NCBI GenBank assembly: GCA_964384915.1
Contig: CAYLMA010000001.1
Location: forward strand, 124,001-188,000
Length of the DNA: 64,000 nt
Direction of reading: 5' to 3'
Origin: Sulfurimicrobium sp964384915
GTDB taxonomy: Bacteria; Pseudomonadota; Gammaproteobacteria; Burkholderiales; Sulfuricellaceae
Positions within the stretch are counted from its first letter, which is position 1, and each line of letters opens with the position of its first letter. A program made the translations under genes and the position numbers. The notes below the pieces were generated by a model. That model had not been told where the DNA came from. It ran no database searches and saw only the letters and a program-made list of their open reading frames with translations. Positions 35,618-42,988 of this stretch are shown here, in pieces.

Positions 35618-38491
35618 ATGAACGCTCAAGTGAAGTTTGAGAATCACGACCAGCAGGAAGTCAAATACACGACCTGCTACATGTGCGCCTGCCGTTGCGG
35701 CATCAAGGTCACACTGGAAGACAACAAGGTGCGCTTCATCCAGGGCAACCGCAACCACCCGACCAACCAGGGCGTGCTGTGCGCCAAGGGCTCGGCCGGC
35801 ATCATGAAGCAGTACTCCGCCGCCAAGCTCAAGAAGCCGCTCATCCGCAAGGCCGGTTCGCCGCGCGGCTCGGGCGAGTTCGAGGAGATCGAATGGGAAC
35901 AGGCGCTCGGCCTCTTGACCTTCCGCCTGCAGCGTATCCGCGAGACCGACCCCACCAAGCTCGCCTTCTTCACCGGCCGCGACCAGATGCAGGCCCTCAC
36001 CGGCCTTTGGGCGCAACAGTTCGGGACCCCCAACTGGGCGGCCCACGGCGGCTTCTGCTCGGTCAACATGGCGGTGGCCGGCCTGTATTCGATCGGCTTC
36101 TCCTTCTGGGAGTTCGGCGCCCCCGACTGGGATTACGCCAAGTACTTCATCATGTGGGGCGTGGCGGAAGACCATTCCTCCAACCCGATCAAGATCGGCC
36201 TGGAGAAACTCAAGCGCCACGGCGGCAAGTTCGTGTCCGTCAACCCGGTGCGCACCGGCTATTCCGCCATCGCCGACGAATGGATACCGATCCGCCCCGG
36301 CACCGACGGCCTGCTCGCCATGTCCATCGTGCACGTGCTCTTGTCGCGCGAGCTGTTCGATTACGAATTCCTCATCCGCTACACCAATTCGCCCTGGCTG
36401 GTGGTGCAGACCCCAGGCAAGGTCGGTGACGGCCTGTTCCTGCGCGACGCGGACAACAATCCGCTGGTGTGGGACCTGGAAAAGCAGACCTTCGTCAGCG
36501 GCGCGGATGCGGACATCGCCCCGGCCCTGTTCGGCGAATTCACCGCGCCCGACGGCCGCCAGGTCAAGACCGTCATGTCCGTGACAGCGGAACGCTACCT
36601 CGACGAGCGCTATTCCCCGGCCAACGTGGCGCGCGAATGCGGCGTATCCGCCGAAGCCATCGAGCGCATGGCGCTGGAAATGGCCCATGTCGCGTTCAAG
36701 GAAACGGTGGAACTGGACATCGAGTGGACCGACATCTACGGGCGCAAGCACGACAAGGTGATCGGCCGCCCGGTGGCGATGTACGCCATGCGCGGCATCG
36801 CCGCGCACTCCAACGGCTTCCACACCTGCCGCGCGATCCACATGATCCAGATCCTGCTCGGCGCGCTGGATGGCCCCGGCAATTTCCGCGCCCGCGCGCC
36901 CTACCCGAAGCCGATTCCGCCGCACCAGTTGCCGGAAAACAACCTCGACCTGATCCATGCTCCGCACACCGCGCTGTCGCGTCCGCCGCTGGGCTTCCCC
37001 ACGCGGCCGGAAGACCTGGTGATCGACGGCGAGGGCAACCCGGTGCGCATCGACAAGGCTTACTCCTGGGAAAGCCCGATGTCGAGCCACGGCCTGATGC
37101 ACATGGTGATCACCAACGCCACCAACCACGACCCCTATTCGCTGGACACCCTGATCCTGTTCATGGCCAACATGGCGTGGAACTCGACCATGAACACCAA
37201 GAACGTGCAGCAGATGCTGACCGAACTGGACCCGGACGAGCCCGGCATGATGTACAAGATCCCGTTCCTGGTGGTGGCGGACGCCTTCCACTCGGAAATG
37301 GTCAATTTCGCCGACCTGGTGCTGCCGGATACCACCTACCTGGAGCGTTTCGATACGATCTCCCTGCTCGATCGCCCGATTTCCGAGCCGGATGCGGCCG
37401 CGGACGCCATCCGCCACCCGCTGATCAAGACGGAGAACGACGTGCGGCCGTGGCAGGAAGTGCTGGTGGAGCTGGCCTCGCGCCTGAAATTCCCGGCCTT
37501 CACCAAGCCGGACGGCACGCGCAAGTTCAGCGGCTACAAGGACTTCATCGTCAACTACGAGCGTTCGCCCGGCATCGGCTTCCTCGCCGGCTGGCGCGGC
37601 AAGGACGGCGACAAGTCGCTCAAGGGCGAGCCCAACCCCAATCAGTGGGAGAAATACATCGAGAACCAGTCGTTCTTCGCCCACCACTGGCCGGACAGCC
37701 AGAAATACATGCGCTTCGCCAACAAGGACTACCTGGAAGTCGCGGCGGACGTGGGTTTCGTCGGCAAGGCCGAACCGATCGTGATGCAGATCTACTCCGA
37801 GCCCTTGCAGAAATTCCGCCTCGCCGGCCAGGGCCTGTACGACGGCCCGCAGCCGCACAACCAGACCGACCGCGAGCGCCTAGCGAAATACTTCGACCCG
37901 CTGCCGATGTGGTACGAGCCGCTGGAAAGCGAGCGCACCGACAAGAAAGAGTACCCTTTCCACGCCATCACCCAGCGTCCCATGTTCATGTACCACTCCT
38001 GGGATTCGCAGAACGTGTGGCTGCGCCAGATCCAGGCGCAGAACTTCATGTTCATGAACGCGGGCCAGGCCGAGCGCATGGGCCTCAAGGATTTCGACTG
38101 GATCTGGGTGGAGTCGCTCAACGGCAAGATCCGCTGCCAGATGAAGACCATGGAAGGCTGCCAGGAAGACACCATCTGGACCTGGAACGCCATCGGCAAG
38201 CAGGGCGGCGCCTGGGGCCTGAAGCCGGACGCTTCCGAAGCGAAAAAAGGCTTCCTGCTCAACCATCTCATCTCCGAACTGCTGCCGCCCAAGCAGGGCG
38301 AGCGCCGCCTCACCAACTCCGACCCGGTCACCGGCCAGGCAGCGTGGTTCGACCTGCGCGTGAAGCTATGGAAGGCCGCTCCAGGCGAGGAAGGCAGTTG
38401 GCCGGAATTCCCCGCGCTCAAGCCCTTGCCATGGGATAGCGGCGAGCGTCCGGACATCCTGCGCTACGACGCAAAAACCGACCGTAAATAG
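35618..38491 (+). CDS. soeA: Sulfite dehydrogenase (quinone) molybdopterin subunit SoeA
   Basis: The 957-residue molybdopterin oxidoreductase has the N-terminal 4Fe-4S motif C20-x2-C23-x3-C27-x27-C55, the molybdopterin core, and a C-terminal dinucleotide-binding domain (PMFMYHSWDSQNVWLRQI). There is no twin-arginine signal, so it should stay in the cytoplasm, as known for SoeA of Allochromatium vinosum and unlike periplasmic thiosulfate or polysulfide reductases. It would oxidise sulfite to sulfate, passing electrons to SoeB and SoeC. The Soe assignment rests on size, lack of Tat signal, and the neighbouring rhodanese-tusA-dsrE2 genes; another DMSO-reductase family activity cannot be excluded. 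Confidence 0.87.
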   Translation: MNAQVKFENHDQQEVKYTTCYMCACRCGIKVTLEDNKVRFIQGNRNHPTNQGVLCAKGSAGIMKQYSAAKLKKPLIRKAGSPRGSGEFEEIEWEQALGLLTFRLQRIRETDPTKLAFFTGRDQMQALTGLWAQQFGTPNWAAHGGFCSVNMAVAGLYSIGFSFWEFGAPDWDYAKYFIMWGVAEDHSSNPIKIGLEKLKRHGGKFVSVNPVRTGYSAIADEWIPIRPGTDGLLAMSIVHVLLSRELFDYEFLIRYTNSPWLVVQTPGKVGDGLFLRDADNNPLVWDLEKQTFVSGADADIAPALFGEFTAPDGRQVKTVMSVTAERYLDERYSPANVARECGVSAEAIERMALEMAHVAFKETVELDIEWTDIYGRKHDKVIGRPVAMYAMRGIAAHSNGFHTCRAIHMIQILLGALDGPGNFRARAPYPKPIPPHQLPENNLDLIHAPHTALSRPPLGFPTRPEDLVIDGEGNPVRIDKAYSWESPMSSHGLMHMVITNATNHDPYSLDTLILFMANMAWNSTMNTKNVQQMLTELDPDEPGMMYKIPFLVVADAFHSEMVNFADLVLPDTTYLERFDTISLLDRPISEPDAAADAIRHPLIKTENDVRPWQEVLVELASRLKFPAFTKPDGTRKFSGYKDFIVNYERSPGIGFLAGWRGKDGDKSLKGEPNPNQWEKYIENQSFFAHHWPDSQKYMRFANKDYLEVAADVGFVGKAEPIVMQIYSEPLQKFRLAGQGLYDGPQPHNQTDRERLAKYFDPLPMWYEPLESERTDKKEYPFHAITQRPMFMYHSWDSQNVWLRQIQAQNFMFMNAGQAERMGLKDFDWIWVESLNGKIRCQMKTMEGCQEDTIWTWNAIGKQGGAWGLKPDASEAKKGFLLNHLISELLPPKQGERRLTNSDPVTGQAAWFDLRVKLWKAAPGEEGSWPEFPALKPLPWDSGERPDILRYDAKTDRK

Positions 38492-38516
38492 AACTGGCGC
38501 AAAAGGATAAGAAACA

Positions 38517-39212
38517 ATGAGATTAGGCTTAGTGATTGATCTTGACGTTTGCGTCGGCTGCCACGCTTGCGCCATCGCCTGCAAACAGTGGAACGCTTCC
38601 GGCATGACCGGCGCGCTGACCGACTACGAGCCCTACGGCGCGGAGCCGTCCGGGGTATGGTTCAACCGCATCCGCAGCTATGAAGTGGGCGAATACCCGG
38701 CCAGCAAGACCATCAACTTCCCCATGTCGTGCATGCATTGCGAGGACGCGGCCTGCGTCACCGTGTGCCCGACCGGCGCGTCCTACAAGCGCGCCGAGGA
38801 CGGCATCGTGCTGGTCGACCAGGACAAGTGCATGGGCTGCAACTTCTGCTCCTGGGCCTGCCCGTATGGCGCCCGCGAACTGGACCGTTCCACCGGCACG
38901 ATGAAGAAATGCACCCTGTGCGTGGACCGCATTTACGACCAGCAACTCGCGGTGGAGGATCGCCAGCCGGCCTGCGTCCTGACCTGCCCGGCCCATGCCC
39001 GCATGTTCGGCGATTTCGACGATCCCGAATCGGCCGTCAGCCGCACCGTGCGCGAGCGTAGCGGTTACCAGTTGATGCCCGAACTCGGCTACAACCCGAC
39101 CAACCACTACCTGCCGCCGAGGAAGGCCAAGCCGATCCCGACAGAAAACCTGGGCAAGCCTGGTTTCAAGGAAAAACTGAAGACTTTCGTCAACAAGGTA
39201 GTGAAGAGGTAA
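38517..39212 (+). CDS. soeB: Sulfite dehydrogenase iron-sulfur subunit SoeB
   Basis: The 231-residue ferredoxin-like protein carries four cysteine groups for four 4Fe-4S clusters: CVGCHACAIAC, CMHCEDAACVTVCP, CMGCNFCSWACP, and CTLC with CVLTCP. No signal peptide is present, consistent with a cytoplasmic complex. It starts 25 bases after soeA and transfers electrons from SoeA to the membrane subunit. Heptad repeats follow its stop. Confidence 0.9.
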   Translation: MRLGLVIDLDVCVGCHACAIACKQWNASGMTGALTDYEPYGAEPSGVWFNRIRSYEVGEYPASKTINFPMSCMHCEDAACVTVCPTGASYKRAEDGIVLVDQDKCMGCNFCSWACPYGARELDRSTGTMKKCTLCVDRIYDQQLAVEDRQPACVLTCPAHARMFGDFDDPESAVSRTVRERSGYQLMPELGYNPTNHYLPPRKAKPIPTENLGKPGFKEKLKTFVNKVVKR

Positions 39213-39213
39213 G

Positions 39214-39290
39214 CCGTGAAAAGTGAATCGTGAAATGCATAACGCACAAACGGATTTCACTTTTCACCCTTCACTTTTCACCCTTCACGG
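39214..39290. repeat. Inverted array of GTGAA-type heptads in the soeB-soeC spacer
   Basis: Forward units (GTGAAAA, GTGAATC, GTGAAAT) at 39216-39236 face reverse units (TTTCACT, TTTCACC, CTTCACT, TTTCACC, CTTCACGG) at 39255-39290. The element can form a hairpin inside the operon mRNA, ending about ten bases before the soeC start. It belongs to the family at 1862-1968 and 13735-14152. Confidence 0.82.
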
Positions 39291-39300
39291 AGATTTACAA

Positions 39301-40227
39301 ATGCATCCAGCATTCAGCGTTATTTTCTTTACCGTCAGCTCAGGCGCCGGACTTGGCCTGTTTGCCCTGCTCGTGCTGGCCGACCTGTTCAAACTGGGCG
39401 GCGGGATGGCCCCGCAGGCGCTTCTCATGCCCGGCATTTTGGCCATCTTGCTGGTCGGGGGCGGTTTCCTGTCGTCCGTCTTCCACCTCGCCAATCCCAA
39501 GAACTCCTGGCGCGCCGTGATGCGCTTCCGCACGTCCTGGCTGTCGCGCGAAGGGGTGTTCGGCCTGCTGTTTTTCCCCTTTGCCGCCCTTTATCTTGGC
39601 CTCGCCTGGCTGGCGCCGGAAGGCTGGCTGGCGGTACGCTTTGTGTTCGGCATCATTGCACTGCTGCTGTCGTGGGCGGCCATCTTCAGCACCGGCATGA
39701 TTTACGCCTGCCTGAAAACCATCCGCCAATGGAACACGCCCCTGACGCCCGCCAACTATCTGGCGCTGGGGCATTTCTCCGGCGTCCTGCTGCTGCTCGC
39801 CTTCCTCCCGCAGGAGAATCAGGGCCTGTTCGTGTTTCTGGCAATCGCCCTGCTGGCGGTCGCGGCCTTCCTCAAGGCGATCTATTATTTCTGGATCGTT
39901 GCGCCGCACATTTCATCCACCATCAACACGGCGACCGGCTTCAACCGCTCCAAAGTCAAGCTGCTTGATCAAGGGCACACCCACGGAACCTTCCTGACCC
40001 AGGAATTCGGCTTCCGGGTAGCGCGGAAATACCGCCTGATCCTAAAGGCTATCGTTTTCACAATTGCTTTTATTTTCCCACTGATGGTTCTGATCGGCAC
40101 ACCCACCCAGGGAGCGATGGTGATGGCTGCAATCAGCGCCATGCTCGGGATGGTCGTTGAGCGCTGGCTGTTTTTCGCGGAAGCCCGCCACGTGGTCAAT
40201 CTATACCATGGCGCGCAGCGCTGCTAA
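39301..40227 (+). CDS. soeC: Sulfite dehydrogenase membrane subunit SoeC (DmsC/NrfD-like)
   Basis: The 308-residue protein has eight hydrophobic helices and fits the DmsC family of quinone-interacting anchors (LSSVFHLANPKNSWRAVMRFRTSWLSREG is the recognised segment). It would bind the SoeAB pair to the inner face of the membrane and reduce quinone. The ATG at 39301 follows CACGGAG; the frame is open farther upstream only because it runs through the heptad repeat. Confidence 0.88.
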   Translation: MHPAFSVIFFTVSSGAGLGLFALLVLADLFKLGGGMAPQALLMPGILAILLVGGGFLSSVFHLANPKNSWRAVMRFRTSWLSREGVFGLLFFPFAALYLGLAWLAPEGWLAVRFVFGIIALLLSWAAIFSTGMIYACLKTIRQWNTPLTPANYLALGHFSGVLLLLAFLPQENQGLFVFLAIALLAVAAFLKAIYYFWIVAPHISSTINTATGFNRSKVKLLDQGHTHGTFLTQEFGFRVARKYRLILKAIVFTIAFIFPLMVLIGTPTQGAMVMAAISAMLGMVVERWLFFAEARHVVNLYHGAQRC

Positions 40228-40258
40228 GCAGACAAAAACATCCTGCTTAATGAATAGG

Positions 40259-40286
40259 TTGCATAAAAATAGAAATTTGGTATATT
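40259..40286 (+). promoter_or_regulatory. Sigma-70-type promoter before the rhodanese-tusA-dsrE2 genes
   Basis: TTGCAT (40259-40264), a 16-base spacer, then TATATT (40281-40286), 44 bases before the rhodanese start. This suggests the sulfur-carrier genes can be expressed independently of soeABC. Confidence 0.65.
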
Positions 40287-40329
40287 AGCAAGCTCTAAAG
40301 TTCAACCTGATTTATTGCAAGGAGAGATC

Positions 40330-40653
40330 ATGTTCGGCATTCAGGAAATCGATATTAGCGGACTCGAAAAACTGAAATCGGAAGGCAAGATCAAGCTGAT
40401 CGACGTACGGTCGGAAGGTGAAGTCGCGCGCGGATATATTGAGGGAGCCGAGCATATTCCGATGCATCTCATCCCGCTCAAGGCCAACGAGTTTTGTGCG
40501 GAAACACCGACCGTATTTTATTGCCAGAGCGGCGCACGCTCGGGGCAAGTGACCGCCTTCATGTCGCAACAAGGTTTCCGCAACGTGATGAACCTGCAAG
40601 GCGGCATCATGGCGTGGATGCGCTCCGGCCAGATGCTGGCCAGCCCGTTCTAA
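40330..40653 (+). CDS. Single-domain rhodanese sulfurtransferase
   Basis: The 107-residue protein is one rhodanese domain with DVRSEGEVARGYIEGAEHIP and the active-site loop CQSGARSGQ, with Cys65 carrying the persulfide. It has no signal peptide, so it acts in the cytoplasm. AAGGAGAG precedes the ATG. In sulfur oxidisers the rhd-tusA-dsrE2 set passes sulfane sulfur from thiol persulfides to TusA, and the same order is seen here. Confidence 0.92.
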   Translation: MFGIQEIDISGLEKLKSEGKIKLIDVRSEGEVARGYIEGAEHIPMHLIPLKANEFCAETPTVFYCQSGARSGQVTAFMSQQGFRNVMNLQGGIMAWMRSGQMLASPF

Positions 40654-40733
40654 ATTTTCGGTTGCATTAATTTCGCAAACTATAAATAATCCCCTTTTTC
40701 GATGGCAACAATTAACCTGCTTAGGAGACTTAC

Positions 40734-40961
40734 ATGAATGCTGATAAAGAACTGGACGCTCGCGGCCTGAACTGCCCCCTGCCGATTCTGCGCGCCAAGA
40801 AAGCCTTGGCCGAAATCGGTTCCGGCCAGGTACTGAAGATCCTGTCCACCGATCCAGGTTCCGTCAAAGACTTCCAGGCATTTGCCAAGCAGACCGGCAA
40901 TGAATTGATGTCTTCCACTGAAGCCGGTGGCGAATACACTTTCTTCATGAAGAAAAAATAA
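40734..40961 (+). CDS. tusA: Sulfur carrier protein TusA
   Basis: The 75-residue protein has the TusA signature LDARGLNCPLPILRAKKAL with the sulfur-binding Cys14 in the CPxP motif. TusA accepts sulfane sulfur from rhodanese and delivers it to DsrEFH or sHdr-type pathways in sulfur oxidisers. A TTGCAT element (40662-40667) with a poor -10 lies upstream. Confidence 0.95.
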   Translation: MNADKELDARGLNCPLPILRAKKALAEIGSGQVLKILSTDPGSVKDFQAFAKQTGNELMSSTEAGGEYTFFMKKK

Positions 40962-41033
40962 TAAATAAAGCATTACGAACAGAAACAAGCGCCCACAAAA
41001 ACTTATAACATCTATACGAGGGGTTTTTAAGAG

Positions 41034-41546
41034 ATGGATGATCAAAAGAAACTAACGATTATCGCCACCAAGGGGACGTTGGACTGGGCCTATCCGCCCT
41101 TTATTCTGGCATCCACCGCAGCGGCGCTGGGCTACGAAGCAACGATCTTCTTCACCTTCTACGGCCTGCAGTGCGTGCGCAAGGATTTGTCCTGCCTCAA
41201 GGTCAGCCCCTTGGGCAACCCCGGCATGCCCATGAAAATGCCATTCGGCCCGAAATGGTTCCGTGGCATCAATTGGAACATTCCAAACATCATCCAGGCT
41301 TCCATTCCCGGATATGAATCCCTTGCCACCACGCTGATGAAAAAAACCATCGCCAACAACGGTGTGGCGACTATCGCGGAATTGCGTGAACTGTGCCAGG
41401 AAGCGGAAGTCAAGTTCCTGGCCTGCCAGATGACGGTTGAGCTGTTTGGTTTCGAGCATAGCGACTTCATCGACGGCATCGAATATGTCGGCGCAGCCAC
41501 CTACTTCGAGTACGGCGGCGAAGCAGACATCAGCCTGTTCATTTAA
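41034..41546 (+). CDS. dsrE2: DsrE2-type (DsrE/DsrF/DsrH-like) sulfur-transfer protein
   Basis: The 170-residue protein belongs to the DsrE/F/H-like superfamily. Cysteines suited to sulfur relay are at 121 and 131 (ELCQEAEVKFLACQMTVELFG), with others at 47 and 54. A hydrophobic stretch near residues 20-45 is typical of DsrE2, which is membrane-associated in Allochromatium vinosum. It closes the rhd-tusA-dsrE2 set and is followed by a strong terminator. The exact sulfur donor is unknown. Confidence 0.85.
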   Translation: MDDQKKLTIIATKGTLDWAYPPFILASTAAALGYEATIFFTFYGLQCVRKDLSCLKVSPLGNPGMPMKMPFGPKWFRGINWNIPNIIQASIPGYESLATTLMKKTIANNGVATIAELRELCQEAEVKFLACQMTVELFGFEHSDFIDGIEYVGAATYFEYGGEADISLFI

Positions 41547-41562
41547 AGATCGGCTGGACCCG

Positions 41563-41590
41563 AAAAACCGGCCTTGCGCCGGTTTTTTTT
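41563..41590 (+). terminator. Rho-independent terminator after dsrE2
   Basis: ACCGGC (41567-41572), a five-base loop and GCCGGT (41578-41583), flanked by A-rich and T-rich runs, 16 bases after the stop. Confidence 0.93.
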
Positions 41591-41620
41591 CGTCCATACA
41601 ATACCCATAACCGGCCAGCC

Positions 41621-41790
41621 CCTGGTGGTCTGCTTCGTAAATCAAGGAACATGATGAAAACGATGGATTCCGGCCCGTGGCAAGGCGCGAACCGCAGCAA
41701 TAGCCACGCCTATTGCGAGGATGAGCAACGCCGCCACGGGCTGGAAGACGCGTTTTCATGTTCCGGCATTTGCGAAGCAGACCACTAGCT
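41621..41790. repeat. 170-base foldback (long imperfect palindrome)
   Basis: The outer arms share GTGGTCTGCTTCG (41625-41637) with its complement ending at 41785, then AAAT, GGAACATGA, AAACG, TCC and GCCCGTGGC, converging on an apical GCAATAG/CTATTGC stem (41697-41703, 41710-41716). Most positions of the two arms pair. Its minus-strand reading ATGAAAACG... followed by a hydrophobic string, with a frame break, hints that it could derive from a decayed gene start. It fills most of the 371-base gap before the efflux genes. Confidence 0.75.
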
Positions 41791-41917
41791 ATGCCCATCA
41801 CTCCAGATCCTTCTCACTGCACCGTTTCCGCACAAGAGTGACGCACTCCCTGTCTGCTGCATGGCATACTGCGCTCCAAGTTTGCTGCAACACCTCCAGA
41901 GACACCGAACAGGAACC

Positions 41918-42988
41918 ATGATGAAAAATCCAGCCCGTCCCCGCTATGCTGTTGCTGTCTGCCTGTGCGCCGCGCTCACTTTGCCTGCCTGCGCCAAGAA
42001 ATCCGAAGAGAAGAAGTCTGGACCGCCACCGGCCGTCATCACGCTCACCCAGGCCCAGATCCGCACCATGCAGATTCTGGAGCAGTCGGTCGGAGAAGCG
42101 GACAGCTCGTCCGCGCCCAAGGTCGGGGCCGAAGTGGCTGGCCGCATCATCAAGGTAAGCGTGGACATCGGCGATCCTGTTAAAAAAGGGCAAGTGCTGG
42201 CCGAGATTGATCCCGCCGATTATTCAGCCGATGCCAAGCGGCTCGAAGCCCAGGCCGTCAGCCAGCGCAAGCTGACCGAACGCTACCGGGAACTGGCCAG
42301 CAAAGGCTTCATTTCACCGTCCGCGCTTGAGAGCCATGACGCTCAGGATGTTGCGGCGCGCGAACTGTACAACCGCGGCGCGAAGAACTTGTCGCGCACG
42401 CGCATCGTCTCCCCGGTGGACGGCAAGGTAGATAGCCGTTTCGTCTCGGCCGGGGACTGGATAGAGTTGGGCAAGCCGGTATTCCAGCTTTCCACCAGCG
42501 AGAATCTGCGCATTCGCCTGCCCTTCCCGGAAAGCGTCGCTCAGCGCATCAAGCCGGGCCAGGCGGTGACACTGTCCACACCCACCGCACCCGGCGCCAG
42601 CGTGCGCGGAAAAATCGAACAAGTGCTGCAGACGGTCGGGAGCACAAACCGAGCCTTCGAAGCAGTGGTCGAAGTGAAGAACCCGGGCGGCTGGAAACCC
42701 GGCGCTTCAGTCAATGGCGCCGTCATCATCGAGGAACATGAACAGGCCGTGGTGGTGCCGGAGGTTAGCGTGGTGCTGCGCCCGGCCGGCAAGGTTGTCT
42801 ACGTGATCGACAATGGCAAGGCCGTTCAGCACATCGTCACCACGGGCGTCATCCAGGATGGGCAGGTGGAAATCCTGCAAGGGCTCAAGGCGGGTGAACT
42901 GGTTGCCGTAGACGGCGCGGGTTTCCTCACGGACAAGGCCACCGTTAGCGTGAAGGAAAAGAACGCTAAAAAAGGCGAGCAGAAATGA
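41918..42988 (+). CDS. RND efflux periplasmic adaptor (membrane fusion protein), lipoprotein
   Basis: The 356-residue protein has a lipoprotein signal with lipobox LPAC near residue 25, an N-terminal lipoyl half (VGAEVAGRIIKVSVDIGDPVKKGQVLAEID), a helical hairpin, and the beta-barrel and membrane-proximal domains (GVIQDGQVEILQGLKAGELVAVDGAGFL). It links the RND pump to an outer-membrane channel; no TolC-like gene is present here. AGGA precedes paired ATG codons at 41918 and 41921. The pump gene overlaps its stop by four bases. Confidence 0.92.
   Translation: MMKNPARPRYAVAVCLCAALTLPACAKKSEEKKSGPPPAVITLTQAQIRTMQILEQSVGEADSSSAPKVGAEVAGRIIKVSVDIGDPVKKGQVLAEIDPADYSADAKRLEAQAVSQRKLTERYRELASKGFISPSALESHDAQDVAARELYNRGAKNLSRTRIVSPVDGKVDSRFVSAGDWIELGKPVFQLSTSENLRIRLPFPESVAQRIKPGQAVTLSTPTAPGASVRGKIEQVLQTVGSTNRAFEAVVEVKNPGGWKPGASVNGAVIIEEHEQAVVVPEVSVVLRPAGKVVYVIDNGKAVQHIVTTGVIQDGQVEILQGLKAGELVAVDGAGFLTDKATVSVKEKNAKKGEQK

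Noticed and set aside
36469..38439. Long open frame on the plus strand inside soeA
   Set aside because: It is the shifted frame of a GC-rich molybdoenzyme gene, rich in Arg, Gly and Pro and without domain motifs; soeA has the real motifs.
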